Source: a virus. Taken from it: a stretch of 42,151 nucleotides of DNA. The notes under the pieces were generated by a model that saw only the letters and a list, made by a program, of their open reading frames with translations, searched no databases and was not told the origin of the DNA. Location of the stretch: IMG/VR virus record IMGVR_UViG_3300044742_000045, positions 1 to 42,151 of that record. One strand, 5' to 3'. The translations under genes were made by a program, and so were the position numbers. Below are positions 15,066 to 22,381 of the stretch, in pieces (the stretch's first letter is position 1; each line of letters opens with the position of its first letter).

Positions 15066-16256
15066 TTGGCCTTAGTCGTGAAATCGACGGTCCCTCTGAA
15101 GCCTGTACCCGTGGTGCCCAAGAAAGACAAGGGCAAAGTTCCACCGTCTGGCAACCTGATGGAAGTTCTTGCTGGAATACGCAAGGACAAAGGCGACAAG
15201 GTCGTTGTCGCTGGGAACAAGATTCCGGTCGTGCGACGGATGCCGACTGGTATCTTCGAATTCGACTTCTATACCGGTGGTGGCTTCCCCTGTGGCCGCT
15301 ACAGCATCGTCTACGGCCCTGAAAGTTCCAACAAGACCAACCTCTGCCTGAAGGCGGTAGCGAACGCCCAGAAGCAGCCTGCACCCTGTAACAAGGCCAT
15401 CTGGGTCAACGTCGAACAGAGCTTCGACCCTGTCTGGGCTGAGAAGATGGGTGTCGATACCCAAGAATTACTGGTGGTGAATGCCGGATATGGAGAAGAA
15501 GCCATCGACTTGGTGGACGCGCTTGTCAGGGCTGAAGACGTGGCTATTGTTGTGGTCGATTCAATGGCTGGACTTATTGCCTCCAAGGAGATCGCGCAGT
15601 CGGTCGAAAACTACGACATCGGGACGTCGGCGCTCCTGATCAAACGCATGGTGAATAAACTCATGATTGCCTTTTGCGAATCGCAGAAGCGTGACCATGA
15701 CCCGTGCGTCATCTTGATCAATCAGACCCGGTTCAAGCCGGGAGTGATGTTCGGTGACCCCGAGACGATGCCCGGTGGTGAGGCCCAGAAGTTCCTGTCC
15801 AGTCTCAGAGTCCGTGTCTACGCCAAGAACATCATCGATAAGGGCACCAATACGCTGGTGTTCAAGGATACGTCTGCCATCATCAAGAAGGCCAAGGTGC
15901 CCGTCAGGGCGACCAGTTTTGACTTCAAGCTGTGTGTCCATGCCCATGATGATTTGCAGGTAGGTGAGACAGACAGTTTCCACATGGTGAAGTCCTACCT
16001 ACAGGCTCTCGCCTTCCTGTTGAAGACCCCCAAGGGGTACACCATCGGAAAGACCACGTTCCCGACGCTGACCGCGATGCAGGAACGGTATATGAAGGAC
16101 AACAAGTTCAAGCTGCTTCTTCAGGGCATGGTCATCGATGCCTACAAAGATAAGTTGATGCTGGTGGAAGAAGCCGATTTTTCACCCAAGGAAGTGCAGC
16201 CGGGGACACCTGTGGGTGTGCAACCAATTGCAAATGGAGAGGAAGATGCCCAATGA
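15066..16256 (+). CDS. RecA/UvsX-like recombinase
   Basis: TTG start with AAGGAG 6 bases before it, downstream of a strong promoter. The ATPase core matches RecA: PTGIFEFDFYTGGGFPCGRY, Walker A GPESSNKT (84-91), WVNVEQSFDPVWAEKMGVD like the RecA segment FIDAEHALDP, Walker B VVVDSMAGL, and INQTRFKPGVMFGDPETMPGG, the counterpart of loop L2. The Walker A glycine before Lys90 is Asn, as T4 UvsX also departs from GKT at this place. It makes filaments on single-stranded DNA and performs strand exchange in recombination-dependent replication. The C-terminal tail contains a palindrome copy (VQPIA). Confidence 0.9.
   Translation: MALVVKSTVPLKPVPVVPKKDKGKVPPSGNLMEVLAGIRKDKGDKVVVAGNKIPVVRRMPTGIFEFDFYTGGGFPCGRYSIVYGPESSNKTNLCLKAVANAQKQPAPCNKAIWVNVEQSFDPVWAEKMGVDTQELLVVNAGYGEEAIDLVDALVRAEDVAIVVVDSMAGLIASKEIAQSVENYDIGTSALLIKRMVNKLMIAFCESQKRDHDPCVILINQTRFKPGVMFGDPETMPGGEAQKFLSSLRVRVYAKNIIDKGTNTLVFKDTSAIIKKAKVPVRATSFDFKLCVHAHDDLQVGETDSFHMVKSYLQALAFLLKTPKGYTIGKTTFPTLTAMQERYMKDNKFKLLLQGMVIDAYKDKLMLVEEADFSPKEVQPGTPVGVQPIANGEEDAQ
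16219..16232. repeat. 14-bp palindrome, copy 5 (one mismatch)
   Basis: TGCAACCAATTGCA in the last codons of the recombinase gene, just before the next ribosome binding site. Confidence 0.7.
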
Positions 16257-16575
16257 TTTGCCAGAGATGGTCAATCTGAAAGAGATAACCGTTGAGGAAT
16301 TCATGGAGGAATATCGGCGTCTTGGCCATGCTATTCAGACTGGTGTCGGTTATGAACACGAATACGGGTCACAGGATGGTACGCCCAAGCATTTGCGAAC
16401 GGGACTGGCCAATGTGATGTCTGATTTGGGTTCCATCGGTCGGTTGTTGATTGCCAAGGGAGTCATCACCGAACAGGAGTATTTCCACGCCATTCTTGAG
16501 GGATTGAAACAAGAAGTGGCTGTCTACGAACAGAGGTTGGAAGCACGTCTCGGGGCCAAGATTACGCTTGCATAG
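16246..16575 (+). CDS. Hypothetical protein (109 aa)
   Basis: ATG right after GGAGAGGAAG, overlapping the recombinase gene by 11 bases. Mostly helical and acidic. GTGLANVMSDLGSIGRLLIAKGVITEQEYFHAI contains a 'G-v-I-t-E-x-E' motif like small helical phage proteins of unknown role. Co-transcribed with the recombinase. Confidence 0.65.
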   Translation: MPNDLPEMVNLKEITVEEFMEEYRRLGHAIQTGVGYEHEYGSQDGTPKHLRTGLANVMSDLGSIGRLLIAKGVITEQEYFHAILEGLKQEVAVYEQRLEARLGAKITLA

Positions 16576-16583
16576 GAGAAGTC

Positions 16584-16943
16584 ATGAGACAGATTGACAT
16601 GCACCACGACGGGCACGACCTGAATGAGTCCATCGTTATCGTCACGGACGATCCGGACCAGAGTGGTGCCGCCCACAACTACGACCTGTCCATCAAGGGC
16701 ACGAAGGTGGGCCTGATTCAGTTCCAGAAGGGTCCACGCAACGAAGAAGGCTCGACACCCGGTGTGACGGAGGCTGCGGTCTTGGCCATCCTCATTGACC
16801 GTCTCCGTGGCTTTCAGGCGGGTCCGTATGCCTGTCGGGAGAACGCCATCCAACTCACGAAGCTGGAAGAGACGTTGATGTGGACGAAGGAACGAGCGCA
16901 CGCACGAGCGAAGCGCGGTGTGCTGGGCAAGAATGTCAAGTAG
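16584..16943 (+). CDS. Acb2/Tad1-hairpin-like protein, possible anti-CBASS sponge (119 aa)
   Basis: ATG after AGGAG. A beta segment (VGLIQFQKGPRNEEGSTPG) precedes EAAVLAILIDRLRGFQAGPYACREN and the helical hairpin AIQLTKLEETLMWTKERAHAR. The last pattern, L-x-K-L-E-E-x-x-[MH]-W, is the signature of the Acb2/Tad1 hairpin group. Acb2 proteins bind cyclic di- and tri-nucleotides and so block CBASS and related defence. The same hairpin also occurs in longer phage proteins of unproven function, and this one has an extra N-terminal beta domain. The fold assignment is fairly secure; the sponge activity is inference. Confidence 0.6.
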   Translation: MRQIDMHHDGHDLNESIVIVTDDPDQSGAAHNYDLSIKGTKVGLIQFQKGPRNEEGSTPGVTEAAVLAILIDRLRGFQAGPYACRENAIQLTKLEETLMWTKERAHARAKRGVLGKNVK

Positions 16944-16951
16944 GAGTTACC

Positions 16952-17317
16952 GTGGACCTATCTTTTGATCAGCTACGTGCCGCCAACGTGGAGCGGTGTG
17001 AGACGGCGTTTCACTCGATTGAGGCGTGGGAGCCGTGGTCGTGGTCGAATGCGATGGCCGGAGAGTGTGGTGAAGCCTGTAATCTCACCAAGAAGATGCA
17101 ACGCATCTGGCCTGCCAACCAATACATTCTGAACTGGAATAAGACCGAGGACCAGCGGTTGGAAGAGTTGGCTGAACGTCTGGCTGGGGAGATTGCCGAT
17201 GTGGTGATCTACGCGGATCTGTTGGCCGCACGTATTGGTAGGTCACTCGGTGAGTGTGTACGTCAGAAATTCAACGAGAAGTCCGAGGAGATTGGTAGCC
17301 CAATTCGATTGCCATGA
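16952..17317 (+). CDS. MazG-like nucleotide pyrophosphohydrolase (121 aa)
   Basis: GTG start after TAGGAG. MAGECGEACNLTKKM and LAGEIADVVIYADLLAARIG give the E-x-x-E ... E-x-x-D magnesium site of the all-alpha NTP pyrophosphohydrolases. The C-terminal VRQKFNEKSEEIGSPIRL matches the 'K-F-N-x-x-S' end of MazG-like phage proteins. It hydrolyses nucleoside triphosphates to monophosphates, which may clean the nucleotide pool or lower (p)ppGpp. Its stop overlaps the next start. Confidence 0.85.
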   Translation: MDLSFDQLRAANVERCETAFHSIEAWEPWSWSNAMAGECGEACNLTKKMQRIWPANQYILNWNKTEDQRLEELAERLAGEIADVVIYADLLAARIGRSLGECVRQKFNEKSEEIGSPIRLP

Positions 17318-17682
17318 GCAGCAATCCGTATCTGAATCGGTTGGCCAACGCAGGGACTAATGCTCACGGGAAGAAGTCTGAGAAGCGGGTAGCCAAGTCC
17401 ATGGGAGCCAGACTGCATCCGAATTCAGGAGCGATGCGTGGGGCGAAGTCGGATGCGAGTCTCCCCAAGTTCCGGATGGAGATGAAAAGTTCGACCACGA
17501 AGACGGTGCCCATCGACATGGCGTGGCTCGTGAAGATCGCTCATGAAGCGTTGGCGCACAATCAAGCACCGGTCGTGGTGGTGTCCTTTGTGGACCCGAG
17601 AGGTGAACCCCGCATGAAGCAGTACGCGGAGTGGGTGATGATGCCCAAAGCCGTGTTTCAGGAGTTGACGCATGAAGACTGA
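17314..17682 (+). CDS. Holliday-junction-resolvase-like PD-(D/E)XK protein (122 aa)
   Basis: ATGA overlap with the MazG-like gene. EKRVAKSMGARLHPNSGAM is followed by GAKSDASLPKFRMEMKSS, giving the Asp and the E-x-K of a PD-(D/E)XK nuclease in the arrangement of archaeal Hjc and phage resolvases, then a strand VVVVSFVDPRG. Length fits Hjc-type enzymes (about 120-140 aa). It may cut branched DNA before packaging. A second, RuvC-like nuclease lies at 19228. Confidence 0.7.
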   Translation: MSSNPYLNRLANAGTNAHGKKSEKRVAKSMGARLHPNSGAMRGAKSDASLPKFRMEMKSSTTKTVPIDMAWLVKIAHEALAHNQAPVVVVSFVDPRGEPRMKQYAEWVMMPKAVFQELTHED

Positions 17683-17878
17683 ACTGCGAGTGGCTTCGCA
17701 TACCATTGTTGGTGGAGCCATGGTGGTGGAGATTTGGCATGATGGAAAGTTCATCGGCCAAGTGACTGGTGCAGATGGGCCGGGAGTGCGGGTGATTTCG
17801 AAGTATCCGATGCTTCCACAGTGGCATGCGGATCAGGCGATCAAAGCGGTAGAAATCAAGATTGCTTCTGGTGATTAG
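17672..17878 (+). CDS. Hypothetical protein (68 aa)
   Basis: Overlaps the previous gene by 11 bases. Compact beta pattern (VVEIWHDGKFIGQVTGADGPGVRVIS) and a final amphipathic helix. No family recognised. Confidence 0.6.
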   Translation: MKTELRVASHTIVGGAMVVEIWHDGKFIGQVTGADGPGVRVISKYPMLPQWHADQAIKAVEIKIASGD

Positions 17879-17880
17879 TT

Positions 17881-18099
17881 ATGCCGAAGACGAAGTATGC
17901 CACCCTCGTGTTCAGTGATGGACGCCTACTGACCGTGACGGTAGCCGAGGAAGGGTGGCCACCGGTTATTGAACACACGGATATCAAGGCTACTGGGGCG
18001 ACTCATCGTGATAAGACGCTGGTGGTCCGAGAGAAGGTCGTGAAGTTTCGTTACTACGGGTGTCAGTACGGTATTGGTGCCTATGTTGAGCAACCCTAA
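17881..18099 (+). CDS. Hypothetical protein (72 aa)
   Basis: Starts 2 bases after the previous stop. All-beta pattern with a basic patch and one Cys near the C-terminus (YYGCQYGIGAYVEQP). Its stop overlaps the next ATG (TAATG). No family recognised. Confidence 0.6.
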   Translation: MPKTKYATLVFSDGRLLTVTVAEEGWPPVIEHTDIKATGATHRDKTLVVREKVVKFRYYGCQYGIGAYVEQP

Positions 18100-19010
18100 T
18101 GTCGTCGTGGCTGTATAACGCTATCCATCAAGCGACTTACCCCAAGCACTCCATCATCGGGGTATTGAAGCGTCAGTTGGGTGGCCAGCAACCCGGTCGC
18201 TCGATGAAGATCGTCCACGCATCGGACGTGACCAAGGTGGATTTTTGTCCGAGACGGTGGGCACTGTTTGATCTGTTTGAGAAGGAAGCTCAGCCTCAGT
18301 ATGTGGCGACGGCTATGGACGTGACCTACCAGATGGGATTCCATGCCGAGACATTGGTGGTCGAGGAATGGGCTGGAGATGCCGTGGTGGGCAACTGGAA
18401 GTGCCGCTGGTGTGATGAGCAGCGGTCAATGGTGCCCAAGCCCTCGGGCTACTGCAAGGTCGTGCCAGAGAGTGCCATCCCCATCAGGAGACACTGGTGG
18501 AAGCACCTTCAGATGGTGGTTGAGGCTCCTGAGTATGGGATTCAGGGTGGCGTCGATGCCCTGTTCAACATCGGTGCTCCGCAACTGACGATTACCGAAG
18601 TCAAGACCATGAATCCCACGGAGTTTGAGGCGATTGTGGCACCATTGCCTGAGCATCGACTCCGGACCAATCTCTACATGTGGATTCTGGCCAATTCCAA
18701 GCATCCGTTCAAAGACAAAATTAACGTGCAGGAAGCCCGTGTGCTGTATATTAGCCGGGGCTATGGAAAGCTGAACGCCGAGTGGAACGAGATTCTGCCG
18801 TTCAAAGAGTTTGTCGTCAAGCGGAATGACCTAGACCTGAATGAATTCCTGAAGAGAGCCAAAGCATTGAAGGTGTTTCGGGATCAAGGTCTGATGCCCA
18901 GCGGCATCTGTGCGACGGCATTGGACAAGATTGCTAAGAGTTGCAGTGTGTGTGCTCCCTGTTTCTCGGGTAAGTATTCGGCTGGTAAGTATCCGCCAAA
19001 GGTTGAGTGA
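18099..19010 (+). CDS. Cas4/RecB-like nuclease with Fe-S cysteines (303 aa)
   Basis: VTKVDFCPRRWALFDL supplies an N-terminal Cys. GIQGGVDALFNIG and ITEVKTM give the Asp and E-x-K of the PD-(D/E)XK core. The C-terminal CSVCAPC gives further Cys. One N-terminal and three C-terminal Cys around a RecB-type core is the Cas4/AddB iron-sulfur layout. CRWC in the middle could be an additional metal site. Such phage proteins act as single-strand exonucleases in replication and recombination. No CRISPR array or Cas1/Cas2 is present, so a role in adaptation is unlikely. Confidence 0.75.
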   Translation: MSSWLYNAIHQATYPKHSIIGVLKRQLGGQQPGRSMKIVHASDVTKVDFCPRRWALFDLFEKEAQPQYVATAMDVTYQMGFHAETLVVEEWAGDAVVGNWKCRWCDEQRSMVPKPSGYCKVVPESAIPIRRHWWKHLQMVVEAPEYGIQGGVDALFNIGAPQLTITEVKTMNPTEFEAIVAPLPEHRLRTNLYMWILANSKHPFKDKINVQEARVLYISRGYGKLNAEWNEILPFKEFVVKRNDLDLNEFLKRAKALKVFRDQGLMPSGICATALDKIAKSCSVCAPCFSGKYSAGKYPPKVE

Positions 19011-19231
19011 TGATCTGGTTGCTCGTATTCGTGTCGGTGTTGGTCGTGGTGATTCTCGTCGTGGTGCTCTGGCTTCTCTATCGTTTTCATGAACTGGATG
19101 CGCTGATGCAGAAAGCATCGGTGGTGATTCATCGGGTGGACGAAGAACTGCCGGAAGTGGTCAAGGACCGCATTTGTCAAGAGTTACCCGATATCCTCAT
19201 GAAGCGATTCGATCAGGATCTCCCGAGTTGA
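19010..19231 (+). CDS. Membrane-anchored small protein (73 aa)
   Basis: TGATG overlap with the nuclease stop. One strong N-terminal transmembrane helix (about residues 2-24, Leu/Val-rich, then YRFHELD), followed by an acidic helical region facing one side of the membrane. No lysis motif is visible. The gene sits inside the nuclease block, so it may tether a DNA protein to the membrane, but this is speculative. Confidence 0.65.
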   Translation: MIWLLVFVSVLVVVILVVVLWLLYRFHELDALMQKASVVIHRVDEELPEVVKDRICQELPDILMKRFDQDLPS

Positions 19232-19710
19232 AGACGGTCGGAATAGACCCTGCGACCACCACGGGCATGGCCTTGGTGGGGAACGGTGGGGACCGGGGTA
19301 AGACGGTTCATGTCCCGAAGCTGCGGGGGTTTCTGCGGCTGCAACTGATTGCCAATGAAATCTCCGAGACGCTGTTGGTGTGGGAACCGGAGTTTGTGGC
19401 CATCGAAGACTATGCCTACGTGAAGAACGTGGATGCCTTCATCACATTGGTGGAGGTCGGGACGGTCATCCGGATGACCATGAAGGAACTTGGCGTTCCA
19501 TGGGTGGATGTGCCGCCTGCGGTCCTGAAGCGATGGACCACTGGCAAGGGAAATGCAAAGAAAGACGAGATGGCCGTCGCGGTTAAGAAGCGATGGCAGT
19601 TTGCTAGCCACTCACACGATATCGTGGATGCTATTGCCTTGGCCCAGATGGCGCAGCTTGGGTGGCCGGGAATTCTGGAAATAAAAGGTGTGACGGTGGG
19701 CTGGAAATAA
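19228..19710 (+). CDS. RuvC-like nuclease (160 aa)
   Basis: TTG start overlapping the previous stop (TTGA). The four acidic positions of the RNase H-like RuvC fold are visible: Asp in VGIDPATTTGMAL, Glu in FVAIEDYAY, and H-D-I-V-D-A in the last helix. WTTGKGNAKKDEM matches the 'G-x-G-x-A-x-K' segment of RuvC. Length is close to RuvC (about 170). It probably resolves Holliday junctions or debranches replication products before packaging. Last gene of its transcription unit. Confidence 0.8.
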   Translation: MKTVGIDPATTTGMALVGNGGDRGKTVHVPKLRGFLRLQLIANEISETLLVWEPEFVAIEDYAYVKNVDAFITLVEVGTVIRMTMKELGVPWVDVPPAVLKRWTTGKGNAKKDEMAVAVKKRWQFASHSHDIVDAIALAQMAQLGWPGILEIKGVTVGWK

Positions 19711-19722
19711 CCTTGAATTGTG

Positions 19723-19751
19723 TTGACAAACGATTTTCGGCTGGATACAGT
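19723..19751 (+). promoter_or_regulatory. Sigma-70 promoter
   Basis: TTGACA and TACAGT, 17 bp apart, with the usual AA after the -35 box. The leader up to 19816 contains a short inverted repeat around CCCTAAATTTGGGG. Confidence 0.85.
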
Positions 19752-19815
19752 GGACCTACCCTAAATTTGGGGTCTTTCGTTGGGCTGTAGTCCAAGGAGT
19801 GGAAAGGGAGAGGTT

Positions 19816-20493
19816 ATGACAATCGGAGCATTTCGCAAGTCGGTGGGCAAGACACTCACCACGAAGTCGGTAAAGACCGCCATGCGCGTGGCGTCGAGGA
19901 ATACGCAGCGGACCCAGATCGCGCAGGCCGCTGTCGCCCTGAAGGGTGATACGGGACGGCTGATTCAGAACATGGGTCAGTATCTGTTGGGCCTTCAGGC
20001 CACACAGGAGATGAAGGACGGGGCGTTCCAGACGCTCGGTGATATCGGTTATGACCTGACCGTTCTCGCCCGTACCCTCAAGGTCAAGTTGCCATCCAGC
20101 ACGAAGAAGTCCAAGTTGGTCGGAACCCGGTCGGCGGCTCTGTTGCAGTTCGACAGCCTGACGACTGAACTGTTGCGTCAGGTGGAAGTCGGCGTGTTTG
20201 GTAGCCCGAAGATGACCAGCATCAAGAAGATGGTCACCAATCCCAGCAAGGGTGGAGCGAAGGAAGAGCGCGACGTGGATGTGGTGGACGTCGAGGCCGA
20301 CAAGGCGGCAGAGGCAGAACGTCAGACACAGATGAAGTCGTTCTTGTCTGGAGCCATCGACGTGTACTGGAGACTCTGCTTCGACGTGACGGGCAAGGCT
20401 CCGGCAGCGGTGCTGGACGCCAAGTTCGCTCGGATGAAGGCGCAGTATCCAAACGTCGAGTTTGAAGCCGAGAAGGAGGCTGTTCAGGCGTAA
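19816..20493 (+). CDS. Hypothetical protein (225 aa)
   Basis: ATG after GGGAGAGG; an upstream in-frame ATG at 19780 lacks a site. The N-terminus is basic (RKSVGKTLTTKSVKTAMRVASR). The body is helical, with a charged linker near residues 150-175 (KEERDVDVVDVEADKAAEAE) and a C-terminal helical segment. No family recognised. Transcribed alone from its promoter before the next promoter at 20511. Confidence 0.7.
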   Translation: MTIGAFRKSVGKTLTTKSVKTAMRVASRNTQRTQIAQAAVALKGDTGRLIQNMGQYLLGLQATQEMKDGAFQTLGDIGYDLTVLARTLKVKLPSSTKKSKLVGTRSAALLQFDSLTTELLRQVEVGVFGSPKMTSIKKMVTNPSKGGAKEERDVDVVDVEADKAAEAERQTQMKSFLSGAIDVYWRLCFDVTGKAPAAVLDAKFARMKAQYPNVEFEAEKEAVQA

Positions 20494-20510
20494 GCCGGGA
20501 CAGTCTCCCC

Positions 20511-20540
20511 TTGACAAATTCTGGGGAAATCGGGTAGACT
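20511..20540 (+). promoter_or_regulatory. Sigma-70 promoter
   Basis: TTGACA and TAGACT, 18 bp apart. The short leader contains TGCCC/GGGCA before AGGAGAG. Confidence 0.8.
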
Positions 20541-20584
20541 TACAGCACGTTGATTTTGCCCAAGAGGGGCACAGGAGAGTAAAC

Positions 20585-21373
20585 ATGTCAGAAGCAGAAG
20601 GGGCTGTGGCAACTGAGGCCAAGTCCGAGACGGCAGTGATCGGGAAGAAGAAGGTCGAGAAGACGGGCAACCTGATTCTCGATATCGCACACGAAGTCGA
20701 GACGTTGACGAAGACGAAGGCCCTCAACGAAGCGGATCGGTTGGCCGAGAACATCGAGGTCAACTACTTCAAGCTCGGGGGCATCCTCAAGCTCATCAAC
20801 GACAATTCGTGGTTCGAAGGCTTCGAAGCGTTCGATGACTTCGTGGAAGAGAAGTATGGGTTCGCGTCCCGCAAGGCACGCTACCTGATTTCCATCTACG
20901 AGAACCTCGTCACCAAGATGATCCCGTGGGAGAAGGTCAGCCACTTGGGCTGGACCAAGCTCAAGGATCTGGCTCCGGTGCTGACACCGGAAAACGTGGA
21001 TGACTGGGTGGCGAAGGCCGAGAAACTCACGGTCAAGGAACTTCAGGCGGTGCTGAAGGCCGAGGCCGGTGAGGGTGGAGAGAAGACCCAGAAGACCACG
21101 GAAGACGTGATCAAGATCAGCTTCAAGCTGAAGGCGGATCAGGCCGATATCGTGACGCAGGCGTTGGCCAAGGCCAAGGGTGAACTGCACACGGAATTTG
21201 ACTCGGTCGCTATCGAGAATATCTGCTCAGGCTACGTGGGGGGCACGTCAGCGGTGGCCAAGCCCTACAGTCTGGATGAGGTGATTCAGGCGACGGGGTT
21301 CGAACCGATGCTCAAGCGCGTGGCGGAACTGTTCCCGCAATTCGATATCACCGTCGCGCCAATCGAGGGCTAA
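20585..21373 (+). CDS. Putative DNA-binding protein (262 aa)
   Basis: ATG after AGGAG. NYFKLGGILKLINDNSWFEGFEAFDDFVEEKYGFASRKARYLISIYENL (about residues 60-110, quoted in parts by position) reads as the 'nascent HTH' found in phage regulators that precede a Y-L-I-x-I-Y motif. Key residues are FKLGG, YGFASRKARYL and ISIY. A Lys/Glu-rich linker and a C-terminal alpha/beta domain follow. It is probably a sequence-specific or structural DNA protein. It is another candidate partner for the dispersed palindrome. Confidence 0.6.
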   Translation: MSEAEGAVATEAKSETAVIGKKKVEKTGNLILDIAHEVETLTKTKALNEADRLAENIEVNYFKLGGILKLINDNSWFEGFEAFDDFVEEKYGFASRKARYLISIYENLVTKMIPWEKVSHLGWTKLKDLAPVLTPENVDDWVAKAEKLTVKELQAVLKAEAGEGGEKTQKTTEDVIKISFKLKADQADIVTQALAKAKGELHTEFDSVAIENICSGYVGGTSAVAKPYSLDEVIQATGFEPMLKRVAELFPQFDITVAPIEG

Positions 21374-21382
21374 GGCGTCAGT

Positions 21383-21460
21383 TTTGCGGGTCGGGGTGGC
21401 ACTGTGCCAGCGAATGGTGGCGGGAACTGCTAATCGCAACCCTGACCCGCAAATGTTTTT
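21383..21460 (+). terminator. Long hairpin followed by T run
   Basis: TTTGCGGGTC pairs with GACCCGCAAA (10 bp) across 51 nt that contain a smaller hairpin TGGCA/TGCCA. GTTTTT follows. It may be an intrinsic terminator with an unusually long loop, or a structured RNA. It separates the DNA-binding protein gene from the cold-shock gene unit. Confidence 0.5.
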
Positions 21461-21461
21461 A

Positions 21462-21475
21462 GGCAATCGATTGCA
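21462..21475. repeat. 14-bp palindrome, copy 6 (diverged)
   Basis: GGCAATCGATTGCA, the same half-sites with centre CG and one end changed. Intergenic, right after the T run of the hairpin. Confidence 0.55.
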
Positions 21476-21643
21476 ATGGCGACGATGTGCATAAATAAGT
21501 GTGGCCGTCAGAGGCAACACACGATTTCTCAACTGTGTCGGCGGTGTGAGAGGGAACGATTAGGTCAGTCCTGCCTTCCAAGTAACAACCCGAAGGGCAA
21601 AGGGAAGCATTCTCAAGAACGTCGAGTCAAACGAACGCCGTAG
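21476..21643 (+). CDS. Possible small Cys-rich basic protein (55 aa)
   Basis: ATG follows the palindrome directly. There is no clear ribosome binding site, which lowers confidence. CINKC and CRRC, 13 residues apart, could hold one zinc, and the tail is very basic (KGKGKHSQERRVKRTP). Without this ORF the 280 bases between genes would hold only the hairpin and palindrome. Confidence 0.4.
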   Translation: MATMCINKCGRQRQHTISQLCRRCERERLGQSCLPSNNPKGKGKHSQERRVKRTP

Positions 21644-21653
21644 AGGTAATCCT

Positions 21654-21860
21654 ATGCCAAAAGAACGCATGAATGGGACGGTTGTCAGGCTCATGATGGA
21701 CAAGGGTTTCGGGTTCATCAAGGGTGAAGACAGCAAAGAATATTTCTTCCATCGGTCTGCCAGTCAAGCATGGGATGAGATGCAGGAGAACACGCCTGTT
21801 ACGTTCTCGCCCACGGAAGGCCCCAAGGGTCTCCGCGCCGAAGACGTGCGACTCCAGTAA
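21654..21860 (+). CDS. Cold-shock-domain protein (68 aa)
   Basis: Full-length single CSD. MNGTVVRLMMDKGFGFIKGED carries RNP1 (KGFGFI), EYFFHRS is the RNP2 position, and the C-terminus is ENTPVTFSPTEGPKGLRAEDVRL. It binds single-stranded RNA or DNA with low specificity and can melt RNA structure or act as an antiterminator. That is relevant here because several leaders in this genome look structured. AGAGG precedes the ATG. Confidence 0.92.
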   Translation: MPKERMNGTVVRLMMDKGFGFIKGEDSKEYFFHRSASQAWDEMQENTPVTFSPTEGPKGLRAEDVRLQ

Positions 21861-21883
21861 CGACCCTACTGTCAAGACGGTAC

Positions 21884-21912
21884 TTGACAAACCTTTTACC
21901 TTGTGTAATACT
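21884..21912 (+). promoter_or_regulatory. Sigma-70 promoter
   Basis: TTGACA with TAATAC/AATACT 16-17 bp downstream. The expected start point falls on or next to the GTG at 21920. Confidence 0.75.
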
Positions 21913-21919
21913 CACTCCC

Positions 21920-22321
21920 GTGGCTGACTCCCCCAATTCGAAACCTACCCGCGAAGAAATCATCGAACATCTTGAGCTAAACAGGGCGGCAGAGCGTTTG
22001 TCTGTCATCATGGCACGCTTCAGACATTCAGGTGTCGATTCAGAAGACGTCAGAGCCCTGAAGAGGGGCATACTGGCGTTACGTTCGTACGGTAGTATCG
22101 ATGAGGTTCGACGCAAGCTCACCAACAAGGTCATTGAGGACATCGCGGAACAGGGCTACAAGGAACACGGGTGGAGAGAGCGCATTCGCGCTATCATCGT
22201 GAACACGCTGTGTGGTCCGAGACCAGAACTCACTGAGAGACAGATTTTACAGGCAGCAGCGGAGGCTGCACCTGTACAAGAGACTGATGCGAGTCCCAGA
22301 CGCATCACAAACGGTGCCTGA
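21920..22321 (+). CDS. Hypothetical helical protein, possibly leaderless (133 aa)
   Basis: Open frame extends back into the promoter, but the -10 box ends only 7-8 bases before this GTG. No ribosome binding site fits, so a leaderless message is likely. The protein is all-helical and charged (REEIIEHLELNRAAERL, DEVRRKLTNKVIEDI). No family recognised. It begins the transcript that can continue into the PEP-CTERM genes, because no other promoter lies between. Confidence 0.6.
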   Translation: MADSPNSKPTREEIIEHLELNRAAERLSVIMARFRHSGVDSEDVRALKRGILALRSYGSIDEVRRKLTNKVIEDIAEQGYKEHGWRERIRAIIVNTLCGPRPELTERQILQAAAEAAPVQETDASPRRITNGA

Positions 22322-22381
22322 CATTCGTGTTGGGTGTCAGTGCCGTCCACAACACACTCTGGGAATAGGTAGGAAGATCAC

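Noticed and set aside
19756-20763. 335-codon ORF on the - strand
   Set aside because: Runs across two + strand genes and two promoters; no start signal; shadow of codon bias.
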